From JAQGMJ01 sp036271855 (GTDB taxonomy: Bacteria > Pseudomonadota > Gammaproteobacteria > Burkholderiales > JAEUOS01): 20,249 nt of DNA. Shown here in pieces: positions 5,440 to 13,704 of the stretch. How positions within the stretch are numbered: the first letter of the stretch is position 1; each line of letters begins with the position of its first letter. Where the stretch lies: the NCBI GenBank assembly GCA_036271855.1, contig DATAZV010000307.1, forward strand, positions 1 to 20,249, in the 5' to 3' direction. The notes below the pieces were generated by a model, which saw nothing but the letters and a program-made list of their open reading frames with translations, made no database searches and had not been told where the DNA came from. The translations under genes and the position numbers were made by a program.

Positions 5440-8073
5440 TTACGTCTTGTCGATTTCCTGGTGCAGTTCGTAGAGCAGGTCGAGGGCGGCGCGCGGGGTC
5501 AGCTCGTCGGGCTTGATGGCGCGCAGGCGTTCGAGCATGGGGTGGTCGGGCGCGGCAGCGGCTGGTTCATCGGCGGCCTTGATGACGGCATCGTTGCTGG
5601 CGAACAAATCGAGTTGCGGGCGCGTCAGTCTTGCGGCCTGGTCTTCGAGGTCGGTGAGGTGCTTGCGCGCGGCGCGGATCACGGCGGGCGGCACGCCGGC
5701 CAGTTGCGCGACCTGCAGGCCGTAGCTCTGGCTGGCGGGACCTTCGCGTACTTCGTGCAGGAACACGACGCCGCCGGCGTGCTCGGCGGCGGCCAGGTGT
5801 ACGTTCACCGCCTCGGTATATTCCTGCGCCAGTTGCGTCAGTTCGAAGTAGTGGGTGGCGAACAGGGTGTAGCTGCGGTTGCCTTCGATCAGGCGCCGCG
5901 CGATCGCCCAGGCCAGGGCCAGGCCGTCGAAGGTGGAGGTGCCGCGCCCCACTTCGTCCATCAGCACCAGGCTTTGCGCGGTGGCGCCATTGAGGATGGC
6001 GGCGGACTCGGTCATCTCCACCATGAAAGTGGAGCGGCCCTGCGCCAGGTCGTCGGCCGCGCCGATGCGCGTGAAGATGCGGTCCACCGGGCCGAAGCGC
6101 GCCGATTGCGCCGGCACATAGCTGCCGGCATAGGCGAGCAGGGTCAATAGCGCCGTCTGGCGCATGAAGGTCGACTTGCCGCCCATGTTCGGACCGGTGA
6201 TCAAGAGCAGGCAGCGCGACGGGCCGAGCAGGCAGTCGTTGGCAACAAAGTCGCTCACCTGCTGCGCCACCACCGGGTGCTTGCCGCCGCGGATTTCGAT
6301 ACCCGGCTCGTCGCTCAGTTCCGGCGCGCGCCAGTCCAGCACATAGGCGCGCTCGGCCAGCGCCGCCAGCGCGTCGACCTGCGCCACCGCGCGCGCGATG
6401 TTCTGCAACTCGAGCACCGCCGGCTGCAAGGCAGCGAGCAATTGGTCGAACAACATTTTCTCGCGCGCCAGCGCTTTCGCCTCGGCGGAAAGCGCCTTGT
6501 CCTCGAAAGCCTTGAGTTCGGGCGTGATGTAGCGCTCGGCGTTTTTCAGGGTCTGGCGGCGCCGGTAGTCGTCGGGAATTTTTTGCGTGTGGCTGTTGGT
6601 CACCTCGATGTAATAGCCATGCACGCGGTTGTATTCCACCCGCAGGTTGGGAATGCCGGTGCGCTCGCGCTCGCGTATTTCGAGGGCCACCAGGTAGTCG
6701 CCGGCATTGGTGGTGAGACCGCGCAGTTCATCGAGTTCCGCGTCGCAGCCCGGCGCGATCACACCGCCGTCCTGCACGCGCGCAGCGGGTTCGGCGTGCA
6801 GCATGCGCTGCAGCGGCTCCAGTGCAATGCAGGGCTTGGTAAAAAAATCCGCGCAATGCACCAGCAAGGGATCGTTCGCCGGCAGACCTTCGGCCAGCGC
6901 CGGCAGGGCCACCAGGCTCTCACGCAGGCCCGCCAGTTCGCGCGGCCGCGCCGAACCGAGCGCGACCCGCGCGGCAATCCGCTCGACATCGGCAATATTT
7001 TTCAGTGCGCGCCGCGGCTCATCATAGCCGCGCCCTTGCGCCAGCAAGGCACCGATGGCCGCCTGTCGCGCCTGGGCAATCGCGCGGTCACGGCGCGGAT
7101 GATGCAGCCAGCGCGCGAGCGTGCGGCTGCCCATCGAGGTGACGCAGACATCGACAGCGGCGAACAAGGTGGGCGCCGGCGCGCCGCGCAAGGTCTCGGT
7201 GATTTCGAGATTGCGCCGGGTCACCGCATCGAGCACCAGATATTCATCGCCGGATTCCACCGCCAGCGATTGCACGTGGGTCAGCGCCCGCCCCTGGGTC
7301 GATTGGGCGTAGCGCATCAGCGCACCCGCCGCGCCCAGCGCCAGCGTCAGGCCAGCGCAGCCGTAGCCGTCCAGCGTGGCGATATTCAAATGCTCCAGCA
7401 GCACGCGTTCACCGGCGCGCACATCGAAGTTCCACTCGTTCTGCACGCTGCGGGCCACGCCTTCCGGCAACAGCACCAGATTGCCGTCGGGCATCAGCAC
7501 TTCGGCCGGGCGTAGGCGTTCCAGTTCGTGCGGCAGGCGCGCGGGCGCGATTTCCGCCAGCAGCAACTCGCCGCCGGCGATGTTCAGCCAGGCCAGGCCG
7601 TAAGCGCGGACGCCACCGTCCTTGCCCCGCTTCTCGGGCAGTATCGCCATCAGCAGCGCATCGGATTTTTCAGGCAGCAACCCCTGGTCGGTGATGGTGC
7701 CGGCCGTCACCACCCGCACCACCTTGCGCTCCACTGGCCCCTTGGAAGTCGCCGGGTCGCCGATCTGCTCGCAAATCGCCACCGGCTCGCCCAGCTTCAC
7801 CAGCTTGGCGAGATATTGTTCCAGCGAATGCACGGGCACGCCGGCCATGCGCACCGGCACGCCCGCCGATTGCCCGCGCGTGGTCAGCGTGATGCCGAGC
7901 AGGCGCGAAGCCTTTTCGGCGTCCTCGTAGAACACCTCGTAGAAATCCCCCATGCGATAGAACACGAGGGAGTGCGGATGCTCCTCCTTGATGCGCAGGT
8001 ACTGCTGCATCATCGGGGTATGGTTTTCATACCCCGTCTTGATCGCCGGGGGGTCCTTGCTCTTGTTGTTCAA
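5440..8073 (-). CDS. mutS: DNA mismatch repair ATPase MutS
   Basis: An 877-residue full-length MutS, which recognises mismatches and recruits MutL. The mismatch-reading motif is RMGDFYEVFY (Phe44 and Glu46 equal Phe36 and Glu38 of E. coli). Further on are VAICEQIGDPATSKGPVERK, the Walker A GPNMGGKST at 627-635, the Walker B LVLMDEVGRGTS with Asp706 and Glu707, and STFMVEMTESA between them. A sliding-clamp binding peptide QLDLF is at 820-824, and the C-terminal self-association segment ends DLLYELHQEI. The start must be the TTG at 8071-8073: the conserved HTPMMQQYLRIKEEHP needs residues before it, the next Met (8013) lies inside that motif without a ribosome site, and no ATG or GTG is available. 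A weak GAGAAG precedes it. A 9-bp hairpin occupies 8014-8036, just inside the gene. LysR lies 87 bases upstream on the same strand. Confidence 0.97.
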   Translation of the reverse strand: MNNKSKDPPAIKTGYENHTPMMQQYLRIKEEHPHSLVFYRMGDFYEVFYEDAEKASRLLGITLTTRGQSAGVPVRMAGVPVHSLEQYLAKLVKLGEPVAICEQIGDPATSKGPVERKVVRVVTAGTITDQGLLPEKSDALLMAILPEKRGKDGGVRAYGLAWLNIAGGELLLAEIAPARLPHELERLRPAEVLMPDGNLVLLPEGVARSVQNEWNFDVRAGERVLLEHLNIATLDGYGCAGLTLALGAAGALMRYAQSTQGRALTHVQSLAVESGDEYLVLDAVTRRNLEITETLRGAPAPTLFAAVDVCVTSMGSRTLARWLHHPRRDRAIAQARQAAIGALLAQGRGYDEPRRALKNIADVERIAARVALGSARPRELAGLRESLVALPALAEGLPANDPLLVHCADFFTKPCIALEPLQRMLHAEPAARVQDGGVIAPGCDAELDELRGLTTNAGDYLVALEIRERERTGIPNLRVEYNRVHGYYIEVTNSHTQKIPDDYRRRQTLKNAERYITPELKAFEDKALSAEAKALAREKMLFDQLLAALQPAVLELQNIARAVAQVDALAALAERAYVLDWRAPELSDEPGIEIRGGKHPVVAQQVSDFVANDCLLGPSRCLLLITGPNMGGKSTFMRQTALLTLLAYAGSYVPAQSARFGPVDRIFTRIGAADDLAQGRSTFMVEMTESAAILNGATAQSLVLMDEVGRGTSTFDGLALAWAIARRLIEGNRSYTLFATHYFELTQLAQEYTEAVNVHLAAAEHAGGVVFLHEVREGPASQSYGLQVAQLAGVPPAVIRAARKHLTDLEDQAARLTRPQLDLFASNDAVIKAADEPAAAAPDHPMLERLRAIKPDELTPRAALDLLYELHQEIDKT

Positions 8074-8160
8074 GAAACTTCTCTTTCAGGGCACGCTGCC
8101 GGCCCGCGAACACGGGCAAAGGCGAATCATGCCAAAAATGCGTGAAGCCCGGGTTCGCCG

Positions 8161-9057
8161 CTAGACACTGCCTTGCGCCGGCAGGATGCTCAGGAAGGAA
8201 TGCAGCGCCGGATTCTCATCCCAGCCGCGCCAGGCCACCGCCGCGTCGATCGGAATCTGCGCCGCCGCCCCCTTCAGCGGCCGGTACACCATGCCCTCCG
8301 GTTTCACCGCCATCAGGTTCGACGGCAGCAGCGCCACCGCCGCGCCGGCGGCGACGATGCCGATGGCACTCACCACCTGCAGCACCTCATAAGCGATCGA
8401 CGGATAAAACCCCGCCTCCAGGCAGGCCGACAGCACCTTGGTGTGCATCGATGGAATCAGCTCGCGCGAAAACACCACGAAATTCTCGCCCCGCAACTCC
8501 GCCAGGTCGATGATCTTGCGCCGCGCCAGCGGATGCGTCGCCGGCAGCGCGGCGACAAAATAATCGCGCTCGATCAGGCGCGTTTCCAGCCCGGTGCCGG
8601 CCGGCAGCGGCAGGCGCACGATACCGATATCCAACTGGTGACTCAGCAGCTTGCCCACCTGGTCGCCGGTGCGCATTTCCAGCACGTCCAGGCGCACAGC
8701 GGGAAAGCGCTCCTGGAAATTACGCACCACCCGCGGCAGGATGTCGAAGCCCACCGAGCCGACGAAACCCAGGCCGAGCCGCCCCAGGCTGCCCGCATGC
8801 GCACGCCGCGCCGCCTCCACCGCCTGCTCCTCCTGCTTCAGCGACAGCCGCGCCTCGTGCAAAAACACCGAACCGGCTGCGGTCAAACGCACCGAACGCT
8901 TGGTACGCAACAGCAAGGGAACCCCGACCATCTCCTCCAGATTGCGGATCGCCTGGCTCAAGGGCGATTGCGCCATGTGCAGGCGCGTGGCGGCGCGGCC
9001 ATAGTTGAGTTCCTCGGCGACGGCAACGAATTGGCGCAACAGGCGGCTAGAAAGCAT
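8161..9057 (-). CDS. LysR-family transcriptional regulator
   Basis: A 298-residue LysR regulator. Residues 1-60 form the winged helix-turn-helix (LRQFVAVAEELNYGRAATRL, then AQSPLSQAIRNLEEMVGVPL and LLRTKRSVRLTAAG). A linker helix follows, and from about residue 92 comes the periplasmic-binding-like effector domain (LGLGFVGSVGFDILPRVVR, LDIGIVRLPL, GAAVALLPSNL). Length is typical. It is transcribed divergently from the CoA transferase gene, and the shared 116-base gap holds three matching half-sites, so it very likely controls that unit and its own synthesis. The effector is unknown; a CoA-ester or free acid related to the transferase substrate is a reasonable guess. The ribosome site is not obvious. 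The gene reads towards mutS, and weak read-through into mutS is possible. Confidence 0.92.
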   Translation of the reverse strand: MLSSRLLRQFVAVAEELNYGRAATRLHMAQSPLSQAIRNLEEMVGVPLLLRTKRSVRLTAAGSVFLHEARLSLKQEEQAVEAARRAHAGSLGRLGLGFVGSVGFDILPRVVRNFQERFPAVRLDVLEMRTGDQVGKLLSHQLDIGIVRLPLPAGTGLETRLIERDYFVAALPATHPLARRKIIDLAELRGENFVVFSRELIPSMHTKVLSACLEAGFYPSIAYEVLQVVSAIGIVAAGAAVALLPSNLMAVKPEGMVYRPLKGAAAQIPIDAAVAWRGWDENPALHSFLSILPAQGSV

Positions 9058-9067
9058 TTAAGTCGGC

Positions 9068-9122
9068 ATTAAGATACTGAATGTCTTAATTAAGCATATA
9101 ACTAATATTAGACATCTTAATG
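9068..9122. promoter_or_regulatory. LysR operator: three ATTAAGA half-sites
   Basis: ATTAAGA at 9068-9074 is mirrored by TCTTAAT at 9084-9090 and again by TCTTAAT at 9115-9121. The outer pair extends to a nine-base inverted repeat (CATTAAGAT / ATCTTAATG). The layout of a strong dyad near the regulator gene plus a third half-site towards the target promoter is typical of LysR control. AT-rich DNA fills the gap between sites. Confidence 0.6.
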
Positions 9123-9153
9123 GATTCGGCCGAAACTCGCCGCCGGCGTTCCC

Positions 9154-9159
9154 TATATA
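9154..9159 (+). promoter_or_regulatory. possible -10 box for the CoA transferase unit
   Basis: TATATA lies 14 bases before the ATG at 9174 and 32 bases after the last half-site. That gives a leader of only a few bases and supports choosing 9174 rather than the ATG at 9120, which lies inside an operator half-site. Confidence 0.4.
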
Positions 9160-9173
9160 TAAGCGAGACAAAA

Positions 9174-10595
9174 ATGCGAAACGAAAGCGACTACGCGACC
9201 CAGGCATTGCAAGCAGTGGACGGCCTGCTGGCCGAAGTCGGCATCGATCGCGCCGCGCAGGCCGGCGGCGCCCTGCGCTTCACCGGCAAGGACCCGGACT
9301 TCGACACCCCCCACCACATCGTCATGGCCTCGGCTGCCGCCATCGGCGCCCAGGCCACCGGCGCCGCGGCGCTGTGGCGCGCCAACGGCGGCCACGAGCA
9401 GAACATCGAAATCAACCTGACTCAGGCCGCTGCCGCCCTGCACCCGGCGCAGTACCAGCGCCAGAGCGGCTACCCGATTCCCGCCCTCTCGCTGGCGCGC
9501 GAGCTCAAGGCCGACTTCTACAAGACTGCCGACAACCGCTGGTTCTTTCCCATCGGCTCCTACCCGCACCTGCGCAACGGCGTGCTCGACGCGCTGAACT
9601 GCCCGAACAACGAGACCGCGCTGGCCGCGGCCATCGGCAAGTGGCGCGGTTTTGAACTGGAAGAAGAATTCGCCAAACGCAAACTGCCCGGTGTATTGGC
9701 GCGCACCCGCGAGGAATGGCTCGACCATCCGCAAGGCCAGATCCTGGCGAATTCCCCGACCATCCGCATCGAAAAAATCGGCGACAGCGCCCCCGAACTG
9801 CACAAGCCCGGCCGCCGTCCCCTGGAGCATCTGCGCGTGCTGGACGCCGCCCATGTCATCGCCGGTCCGGTGGTGGCGCGCACCCTCGCCGAACAAGGCG
9901 CGGATGTGCTGCGCGTCTCTTCGCCAATGCAACCCGACCCGATGCCGCAGACCATCGACACCGGCATCGGCAAACGCTGCGCCTACCTCGAACTGAAGGA
10001 CGGCGGCGACGCCGCCCGCCTGCGCGAACTGTGCCGTGAGGCCGACGTGTTCGTGCAGTCCTGGCGCCCCGGCGCGATGGAACGCCTGGGATTCGGCCCT
10101 GAGGATGTGGCGCACATCCGCCCCGGCATCATCTACGTCTCGGTCAGCTGCTATGGCCAGGAAGGACCGTGGGCCGAGCGCGGCGGCTTCGAGCAACTCG
10201 GGCAGATCGTCTGTGGCCTGGCCCACGACGAAGGGCGCGACGGCCGCCCGCGTGTCGTCCCCACCTATTTGCTCAACGACTACGTCACTGCCTACCTCGG
10301 CGCCACCGGCGTCTACGCCGCCCTGCTGCGCCGCGCGAAAGAAGGCGGCAGCTACCACGTCAAGGTCGCGCTCACCCGCACCTCGATGTGGACCCAGAGC
10401 CTGGGAATGCGCAAGCGCCCCGCCCCGGCAAACGCCGTCGCGCCGGCCACGCTGAACCCGGAACTGGAAACCCGCGACTCGCCCTACGGCAAGCTCGAAC
10501 AGTTGCCGCCGGTGGCGCAATTTTCCTGCACCGCCGCACGCTGGGAATTGCCGCCCTCGCCCCTGGGCGCCTGCCGCGCCGAATGGCTGCGATAA
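9174..10595 (+). CDS. CoA transferase family III (CaiB/BaiF type), permuted two-part form
   Basis: A 473-residue protein of the family III CoA transferases, which move CoA between carboxylic acids. Residues about 215-400 hold the classical N-terminal block: LRVLDAAHVIAGPVVARTLA, GADVLRV, ELCREADVFVQSWRPGAMER, YVSVSCYGQEGPW, and VPTYLLNDYVTAYLGATGVY, where Asp369 aligns with the catalytic aspartate. Residues 1-210 resemble the part that normally follows: AAALWRANGG, EINLTQAAAALHP, FYKTADNRWFFPIGSYPHLR and REEWLDHPQG. So the normally C-terminal section stands in front. The sequence after about 415 is not typical family sequence. This arrangement exists in a Burkholderiales subfamily whose substrate I do not know. 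It heads a rightward unit with Bug, SDR and galM genes. An ATG at 9120 would overlap the operator. Confidence 0.85.
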   Translation: MRNESDYATQALQAVDGLLAEVGIDRAAQAGGALRFTGKDPDFDTPHHIVMASAAAIGAQATGAAALWRANGGHEQNIEINLTQAAAALHPAQYQRQSGYPIPALSLARELKADFYKTADNRWFFPIGSYPHLRNGVLDALNCPNNETALAAAIGKWRGFELEEEFAKRKLPGVLARTREEWLDHPQGQILANSPTIRIEKIGDSAPELHKPGRRPLEHLRVLDAAHVIAGPVVARTLAEQGADVLRVSSPMQPDPMPQTIDTGIGKRCAYLELKDGGDAARLRELCREADVFVQSWRPGAMERLGFGPEDVAHIRPGIIYVSVSCYGQEGPWAERGGFEQLGQIVCGLAHDEGRDGRPRVVPTYLLNDYVTAYLGATGVYAALLRRAKEGGSYHVKVALTRTSMWTQSLGMRKRPAPANAVAPATLNPELETRDSPYGKLEQLPPVAQFSCTAARWELPPSPLGACRAEWLR

Positions 10596-10639
10596 TCGCC
10601 TTGCCACAACGCAGCACAAATAAAAACGAGGAGACCACG

Positions 10640-11632
10640 ATGCTCAAACAGACACTCAGGCACACAGCCCGAACCCTGGCACTGGCCGGCCTGATCGGGG
10701 TGCTTGCTTGCACATCCGCACTGGCGCAGACCTACCCGGCTGCCAAGCCGATCCGGGTGATCATCGCCTTTCCGCCCGGCGGCCCCAGCGACGCCATCGG
10801 CCGCGTCGTATTCCAGGAAATGAGCAAGCGCATCGGCCAGTCGATGGTGATCGAAAACCGCCCCGGCGCCGGCGGCAACATCGCCACCGACGCGCTGATC
10901 GCCGCGCCGGCCGACGGCTACACCCTGCTCTACGCCTCCTCCTCGATCGCGCTCTCGCCCACCCTGTACAAGCGCACCGACCTCGACCCGACCAAGGTGC
11001 TGGCCCCCGTCGGCTGCTCGGTCTCGGTGCCGCAACTGCTGCTGGTGCGCAAAGATCAGCCGGTCAACACCGCCGCCGAACTGGTGAGCCTGATCAAGGC
11101 CAATCCCGACAAATACTTCCAGGGCTCTTCGGGCAGCGGCCAGATCGACCACCTGGTCGGGCAGATTTTTCTGCACGAACTCGGGCTGAAATTTACCCAT
11201 GTCCCGTACAAGGGCAACGGCCCGGCCTTCACCGACCTGCTGGCCGGCAACATCACCTTCATGTTCGCCGGTGCGTTCAACTCCGCACTGCCCTTCATCA
11301 AGGACGGCCGCGTCAAGGCCCTGGCCATCACCTCGAAAAAACGTGCCGGCGTACTGCCCGAGGTGCCCTCGCTGAATGAAACCGTGATGAAGGGTTTCGA
11401 CTCCTCCACCTGGCAAGCCCTGGTGGCGCCGGCCGCCACCCCGCCCGCCGTGCTGCGCACGCTCAACGAAAACCTGAATGCCTCGCTGGCCGCGCCCGCG
11501 GTCAAGGAAAGCCTGTTCCAGCAAGGCGCCGAAATCATCTCCGGCCCGCCCGCGCAATGCGCCGAGTTCATCAAGAAGGAATACGGGCGCTGGGCCGAGG
11601 TGATCCACAAGTACGACATTCACGTCGACTGA
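10640..11632 (+). CDS. Bug-family (TctC-like) periplasmic solute-binding protein
   Basis: A 330-residue tripartite tricarboxylate receptor family (Bug) protein. Residues 1-29 are a signal peptide ending ACTSALA, with mature sequence from QTYPAAKP. Family marks are IRVIIAFPPGGPSDAIGR, ENRPGAGGNIATDALIAAPA with DGYTLLYASS, THVPYKGNGPAFTDLLAGNI and GRVKALAITS. Bug proteins bind carboxylates such as dicarboxylates, nicotinate or aromatic acids in the periplasm. No TctA or TctB membrane genes are in the window, so it is an orphan receptor, the common case in Burkholderiales. GAGGAG at 10629-10634 precedes the ATG. It follows the CoA transferase by 44 bases and is probably co-transcribed, which suggests that both act on the same acid. 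Confidence 0.93.
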   Translation: MLKQTLRHTARTLALAGLIGVLACTSALAQTYPAAKPIRVIIAFPPGGPSDAIGRVVFQEMSKRIGQSMVIENRPGAGGNIATDALIAAPADGYTLLYASSSIALSPTLYKRTDLDPTKVLAPVGCSVSVPQLLLVRKDQPVNTAAELVSLIKANPDKYFQGSSGSGQIDHLVGQIFLHELGLKFTHVPYKGNGPAFTDLLAGNITFMFAGAFNSALPFIKDGRVKALAITSKKRAGVLPEVPSLNETVMKGFDSSTWQALVAPAATPPAVLRTLNENLNASLAAPAVKESLFQQGAEIISGPPAQCAEFIKKEYGRWAEVIHKYDIHVD

Positions 11633-11732
11633 GCCACTCGCCTGAACGTACTGCAAGCCGGCGCAGTCGCTGCTAACATTGCGCCCGCGCCGTCGCACCC
11701 TCGCGACGAACAGTACATAAGGAAAACAAAGC

Positions 11733-12521
11733 GTGGCGGGAAGACTTGAAAACAAGATTGCAGTAGTCGTCGGCGCCGGGCAGCAGCCCGGCGGCACCCC
11801 TGGCAACGGCCGCGCCGTCGCCGAGCGTTACGCCGAGGAAGGCGCCACCCTCCTTCTGGTGGACATCAACCGCGAATGGGCCGAAGACACGCTGGCGGCC
11901 ATCGGCGCGCCCGCCTCGGTGCTGGTGGCCGACATCACCCGCGAGGAAGATTGCCAGGCCATCACCCGCACGGCGATGGAACGCTACGGCCGCATCGACA
12001 TCCTGCACAACAACGTCGGCCGCTCCGGCGGCGACCGCAAGACCAGCGAGATGGACGCGTCGATGTGGGACGAGATCATGGCGATGAACCTCAAGGGCAT
12101 GTTCATGACCTGCAAGCACGCCCTGCCGGTGATGGTGGCGCAGCAGTCCGGCTGCATCATCAACATCTCCTCCACCTCCTCGCTGGCCGCCCGCCCCACC
12201 GTCACCTACAAGACCAGCAAGGGCGCGGTCAACGCCTTCACCCAGCACCTGGCGATGGAAAACGCCAAATTCGGCATCCGCGCCAACGCGATTTTGCCCG
12301 GGCTGATCGACACGCCGATGGCCATCGAGCGCCGCGCCCGCGAGCGCGGCGTCGAGCGCGAAGTGGTGCGCGCCGAGCGCGACGCGCTGGTGCCGCTGGG
12401 CTACATGGGCTCGGCCTGGGACGTCGCCAACGCCGCCGTCTTCCTGGCATCGGACGAGTCGCGCTACATCACCGGCGTGCTGCTGCCGGTGGATGGCGGC
12501 CTGCTGGTAAAGCGCGGCTAG
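11733..12521 (+). CDS. short-chain dehydrogenase/reductase (SDR)
   Basis: A 262-residue SDR oxidoreductase. The nucleotide-binding loop is an expanded form of TGxxxGxG: VVVGAGQQPGGTPGNGRAVA (residues 11-30). Asp45 at the end of LLLVDIN favours NAD(H). Other marks are NNVG (93-96), catalytic Ser146 in IINISSTSS, Tyr159 and Lys163 in YKTSK, and LPGLIDTPM. The C-terminal end has the usual ITGVLLPVDGG. The start is GTG at 11733, preceded by AAGGA nine bases upstream; no better ATG fits the family start LENKIAVVVGAG. It stands 100 bases after the Bug gene without an obvious terminator and probably oxidises a hydroxy intermediate in the same route; the substrate is unknown. A GC-rich hairpin follows before galM. 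Confidence 0.93.
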   Translation: MAGRLENKIAVVVGAGQQPGGTPGNGRAVAERYAEEGATLLLVDINREWAEDTLAAIGAPASVLVADITREEDCQAITRTAMERYGRIDILHNNVGRSGGDRKTSEMDASMWDEIMAMNLKGMFMTCKHALPVMVAQQSGCIINISSTSSLAARPTVTYKTSKGAVNAFTQHLAMENAKFGIRANAILPGLIDTPMAIERRARERGVEREVVRAERDALVPLGYMGSAWDVANAAVFLASDESRYITGVLLPVDGGLLVKRG

Positions 12522-12529
12522 GCTGGCTT

Positions 12530-12553
12530 CGGGCCGCGTCCGAACGCGGCCCG
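12530..12553 (+). other. intercistronic 10-bp GC hairpin between SDR and galM
   Basis: CGGGCCGCGT pairs perfectly with ACGCGGCCCG around a CCGA loop. It starts nine bases after the SDR stop and ends 16 bases before the galM ATG. There is no T-run, so termination is unlikely; mRNA protection or reduced galM translation are the options. Confidence 0.6.
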
Positions 12554-12569
12554 TGCACGTAAGTTGAGT

Positions 12570-13661
12570 ATGCAAAGCTCCCCCACCATCCCCCTGTTGC
12601 GGCGCGAGGACTTTCAGGGCGTCGTCGACGGCAAGCCCACCGACCTCTACACCCTGGCGAACCGCCGCGGCATGGCGGTGCGCTTCACCAGTTTCGGCGC
12701 CAAGATCCAGCAGATCGTGGTGCCCGACCGCGACGGCGTCTTGGGCGACGTCGCCCTCGGCTACCAAAGCATCGCCCAGGTGCTCACCGGCCAGACCAGC
12801 CTGGGCGCCTTCGTCGGCCGCTACGCCAACCGCATCGGCAGCGCGCGCTTCAGCCTCGACGGCCAGACCTACCAGCTGGCGCAAAACAGCGGCCCCAACT
12901 GCCTGCACGGCGGCAAGATCGGCTCGCGCCTGCGCGTCTTCGAGGTGCGCCAGCTGGACGACGCCAGTGCCGAGCTCAAATTGCAATACCGCGCGGGCGA
13001 AGAAAACTTCCCCGGCAACCTGACGTCGCGCGTGATCTACCGCGTCACCGAAGACAACGAACTATCGATCGAATACGAAGCCGTCACCGACGCGCCCACG
13101 GTGCTCAACTTCACTTCCCACGGCTATTTCAATCTCGCCGGCCATGGCCGCACCGATGCGCAAACCGCAGGCAATCACCGGCTGAAGATCAACGCCAGCC
13201 AGTTCACCCCGATCGACGCCAACAGCATTCCCACAGGCGAATACCGCGCGGTAGCCGGCACCCCGCTGGACTTCACTCTCCCGCAGTCCATCGGCGCACG
13301 CGCCGACGAGCCCTGGCAGCAGTTCGAGCTCACCAAGGGCTACGACCACAACTGGGTACTCGACAAGGCCCCGGGCGAATACGCCCTGGCCGCCAGCATC
13401 TACGACCCGCTTTCCGGCCGCCGCATGGACGTGCTCACCACCGAGCCCGGTTTGCAGTTTTTCGGCGGCAACGGCTTTACCGGCGAAGCGCCGCGCGACG
13501 TCGGCAAGGGCGGCGCGGTTTACGGCCATCGCGCCGGCTTTTGCCTGGAGCCGCAACATTTCCCCGACTCGCCCAACAAGCCGCTGTTCCCCGCAACAGT
13601 GCTGCGACCAGGCGAGCGCTTCAGCGGGCGCATCACCTACCGCTTCGGCATCGGCGAATAA
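12570..13661 (+). CDS. galM: aldose 1-epimerase (galactose mutarotase family)
   Basis: A 363-residue GalM-family protein, which interconverts alpha and beta anomers of aldoses. From the ATG at 12570 it shows FVGRYANRIGSARFSLDG, QNSGPNCLHGG (substrate His113), the catalytic acid His184 in FTSHGYFNLAG, TTEPGLQFFGGNG, and the catalytic base Glu327 in CLEPQHFPDSPN. All key residues are present, so an active mutarotase is expected; which sugar is not clear. A TTG at 12564 is an alternative start, and neither has a good ribosome site. No signal peptide is visible, so it is cytoplasmic. It is the last gene before a bidirectional terminator. A sugar enzyme at the end of an acyl-CoA unit is odd and may reflect chance adjacency or an unknown sugar-derived substrate. 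Confidence 0.92.
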   Translation: MQSSPTIPLLRREDFQGVVDGKPTDLYTLANRRGMAVRFTSFGAKIQQIVVPDRDGVLGDVALGYQSIAQVLTGQTSLGAFVGRYANRIGSARFSLDGQTYQLAQNSGPNCLHGGKIGSRLRVFEVRQLDDASAELKLQYRAGEENFPGNLTSRVIYRVTEDNELSIEYEAVTDAPTVLNFTSHGYFNLAGHGRTDAQTAGNHRLKINASQFTPIDANSIPTGEYRAVAGTPLDFTLPQSIGARADEPWQQFELTKGYDHNWVLDKAPGEYALAASIYDPLSGRRMDVLTTEPGLQFFGGNGFTGEAPRDVGKGGAVYGHRAGFCLEPQHFPDSPNKPLFPATVLRPGERFSGRITYRFGIGE

Positions 13662-13686
13662 AAAGCGCGCCCGCAGGCGCGCTTTT
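13661..13686. terminator. bidirectional intrinsic terminator (galM / FadL-like gene)
   Basis: AAAAGCGCGC and GCGCGCTTTT form a perfect 10-bp stem around CCGCAG, with A-runs and T-runs on each side. It sits between convergent genes and overlaps the last base of the galM stop. Confidence 0.85.
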
Positions 13687-13704
13687 GCTTAAGGCCTGCA
13701 GCGC

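Noticed and set aside
8030..8066. Possible frameshift at the mutS start because no ATG precedes the conserved motif
   Set aside because: The frame is continuous from a TTG that gives an N-terminus of sensible length, so no frameshift is needed.
9153..10619. 488-codon open frame antisense to the CoA transferase
   Set aside because: It mirrors the coding strand of a recognised enzyme and has low-complexity Gly/Val/Ala content, typical of high-GC antisense frames.
10484..11806. 440-codon open frame antisense to the Bug gene
   Set aside because: Shadow frame with no domain; the plus strand encodes an intact signal peptide and Bug fold.
11673..12986. 437-codon open frame antisense to SDR and galM
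   Set aside because: Repetitive Val/Ala/Asp/His-rich translation and no ribosome site; both plus-strand genes are intact with all catalytic residues.
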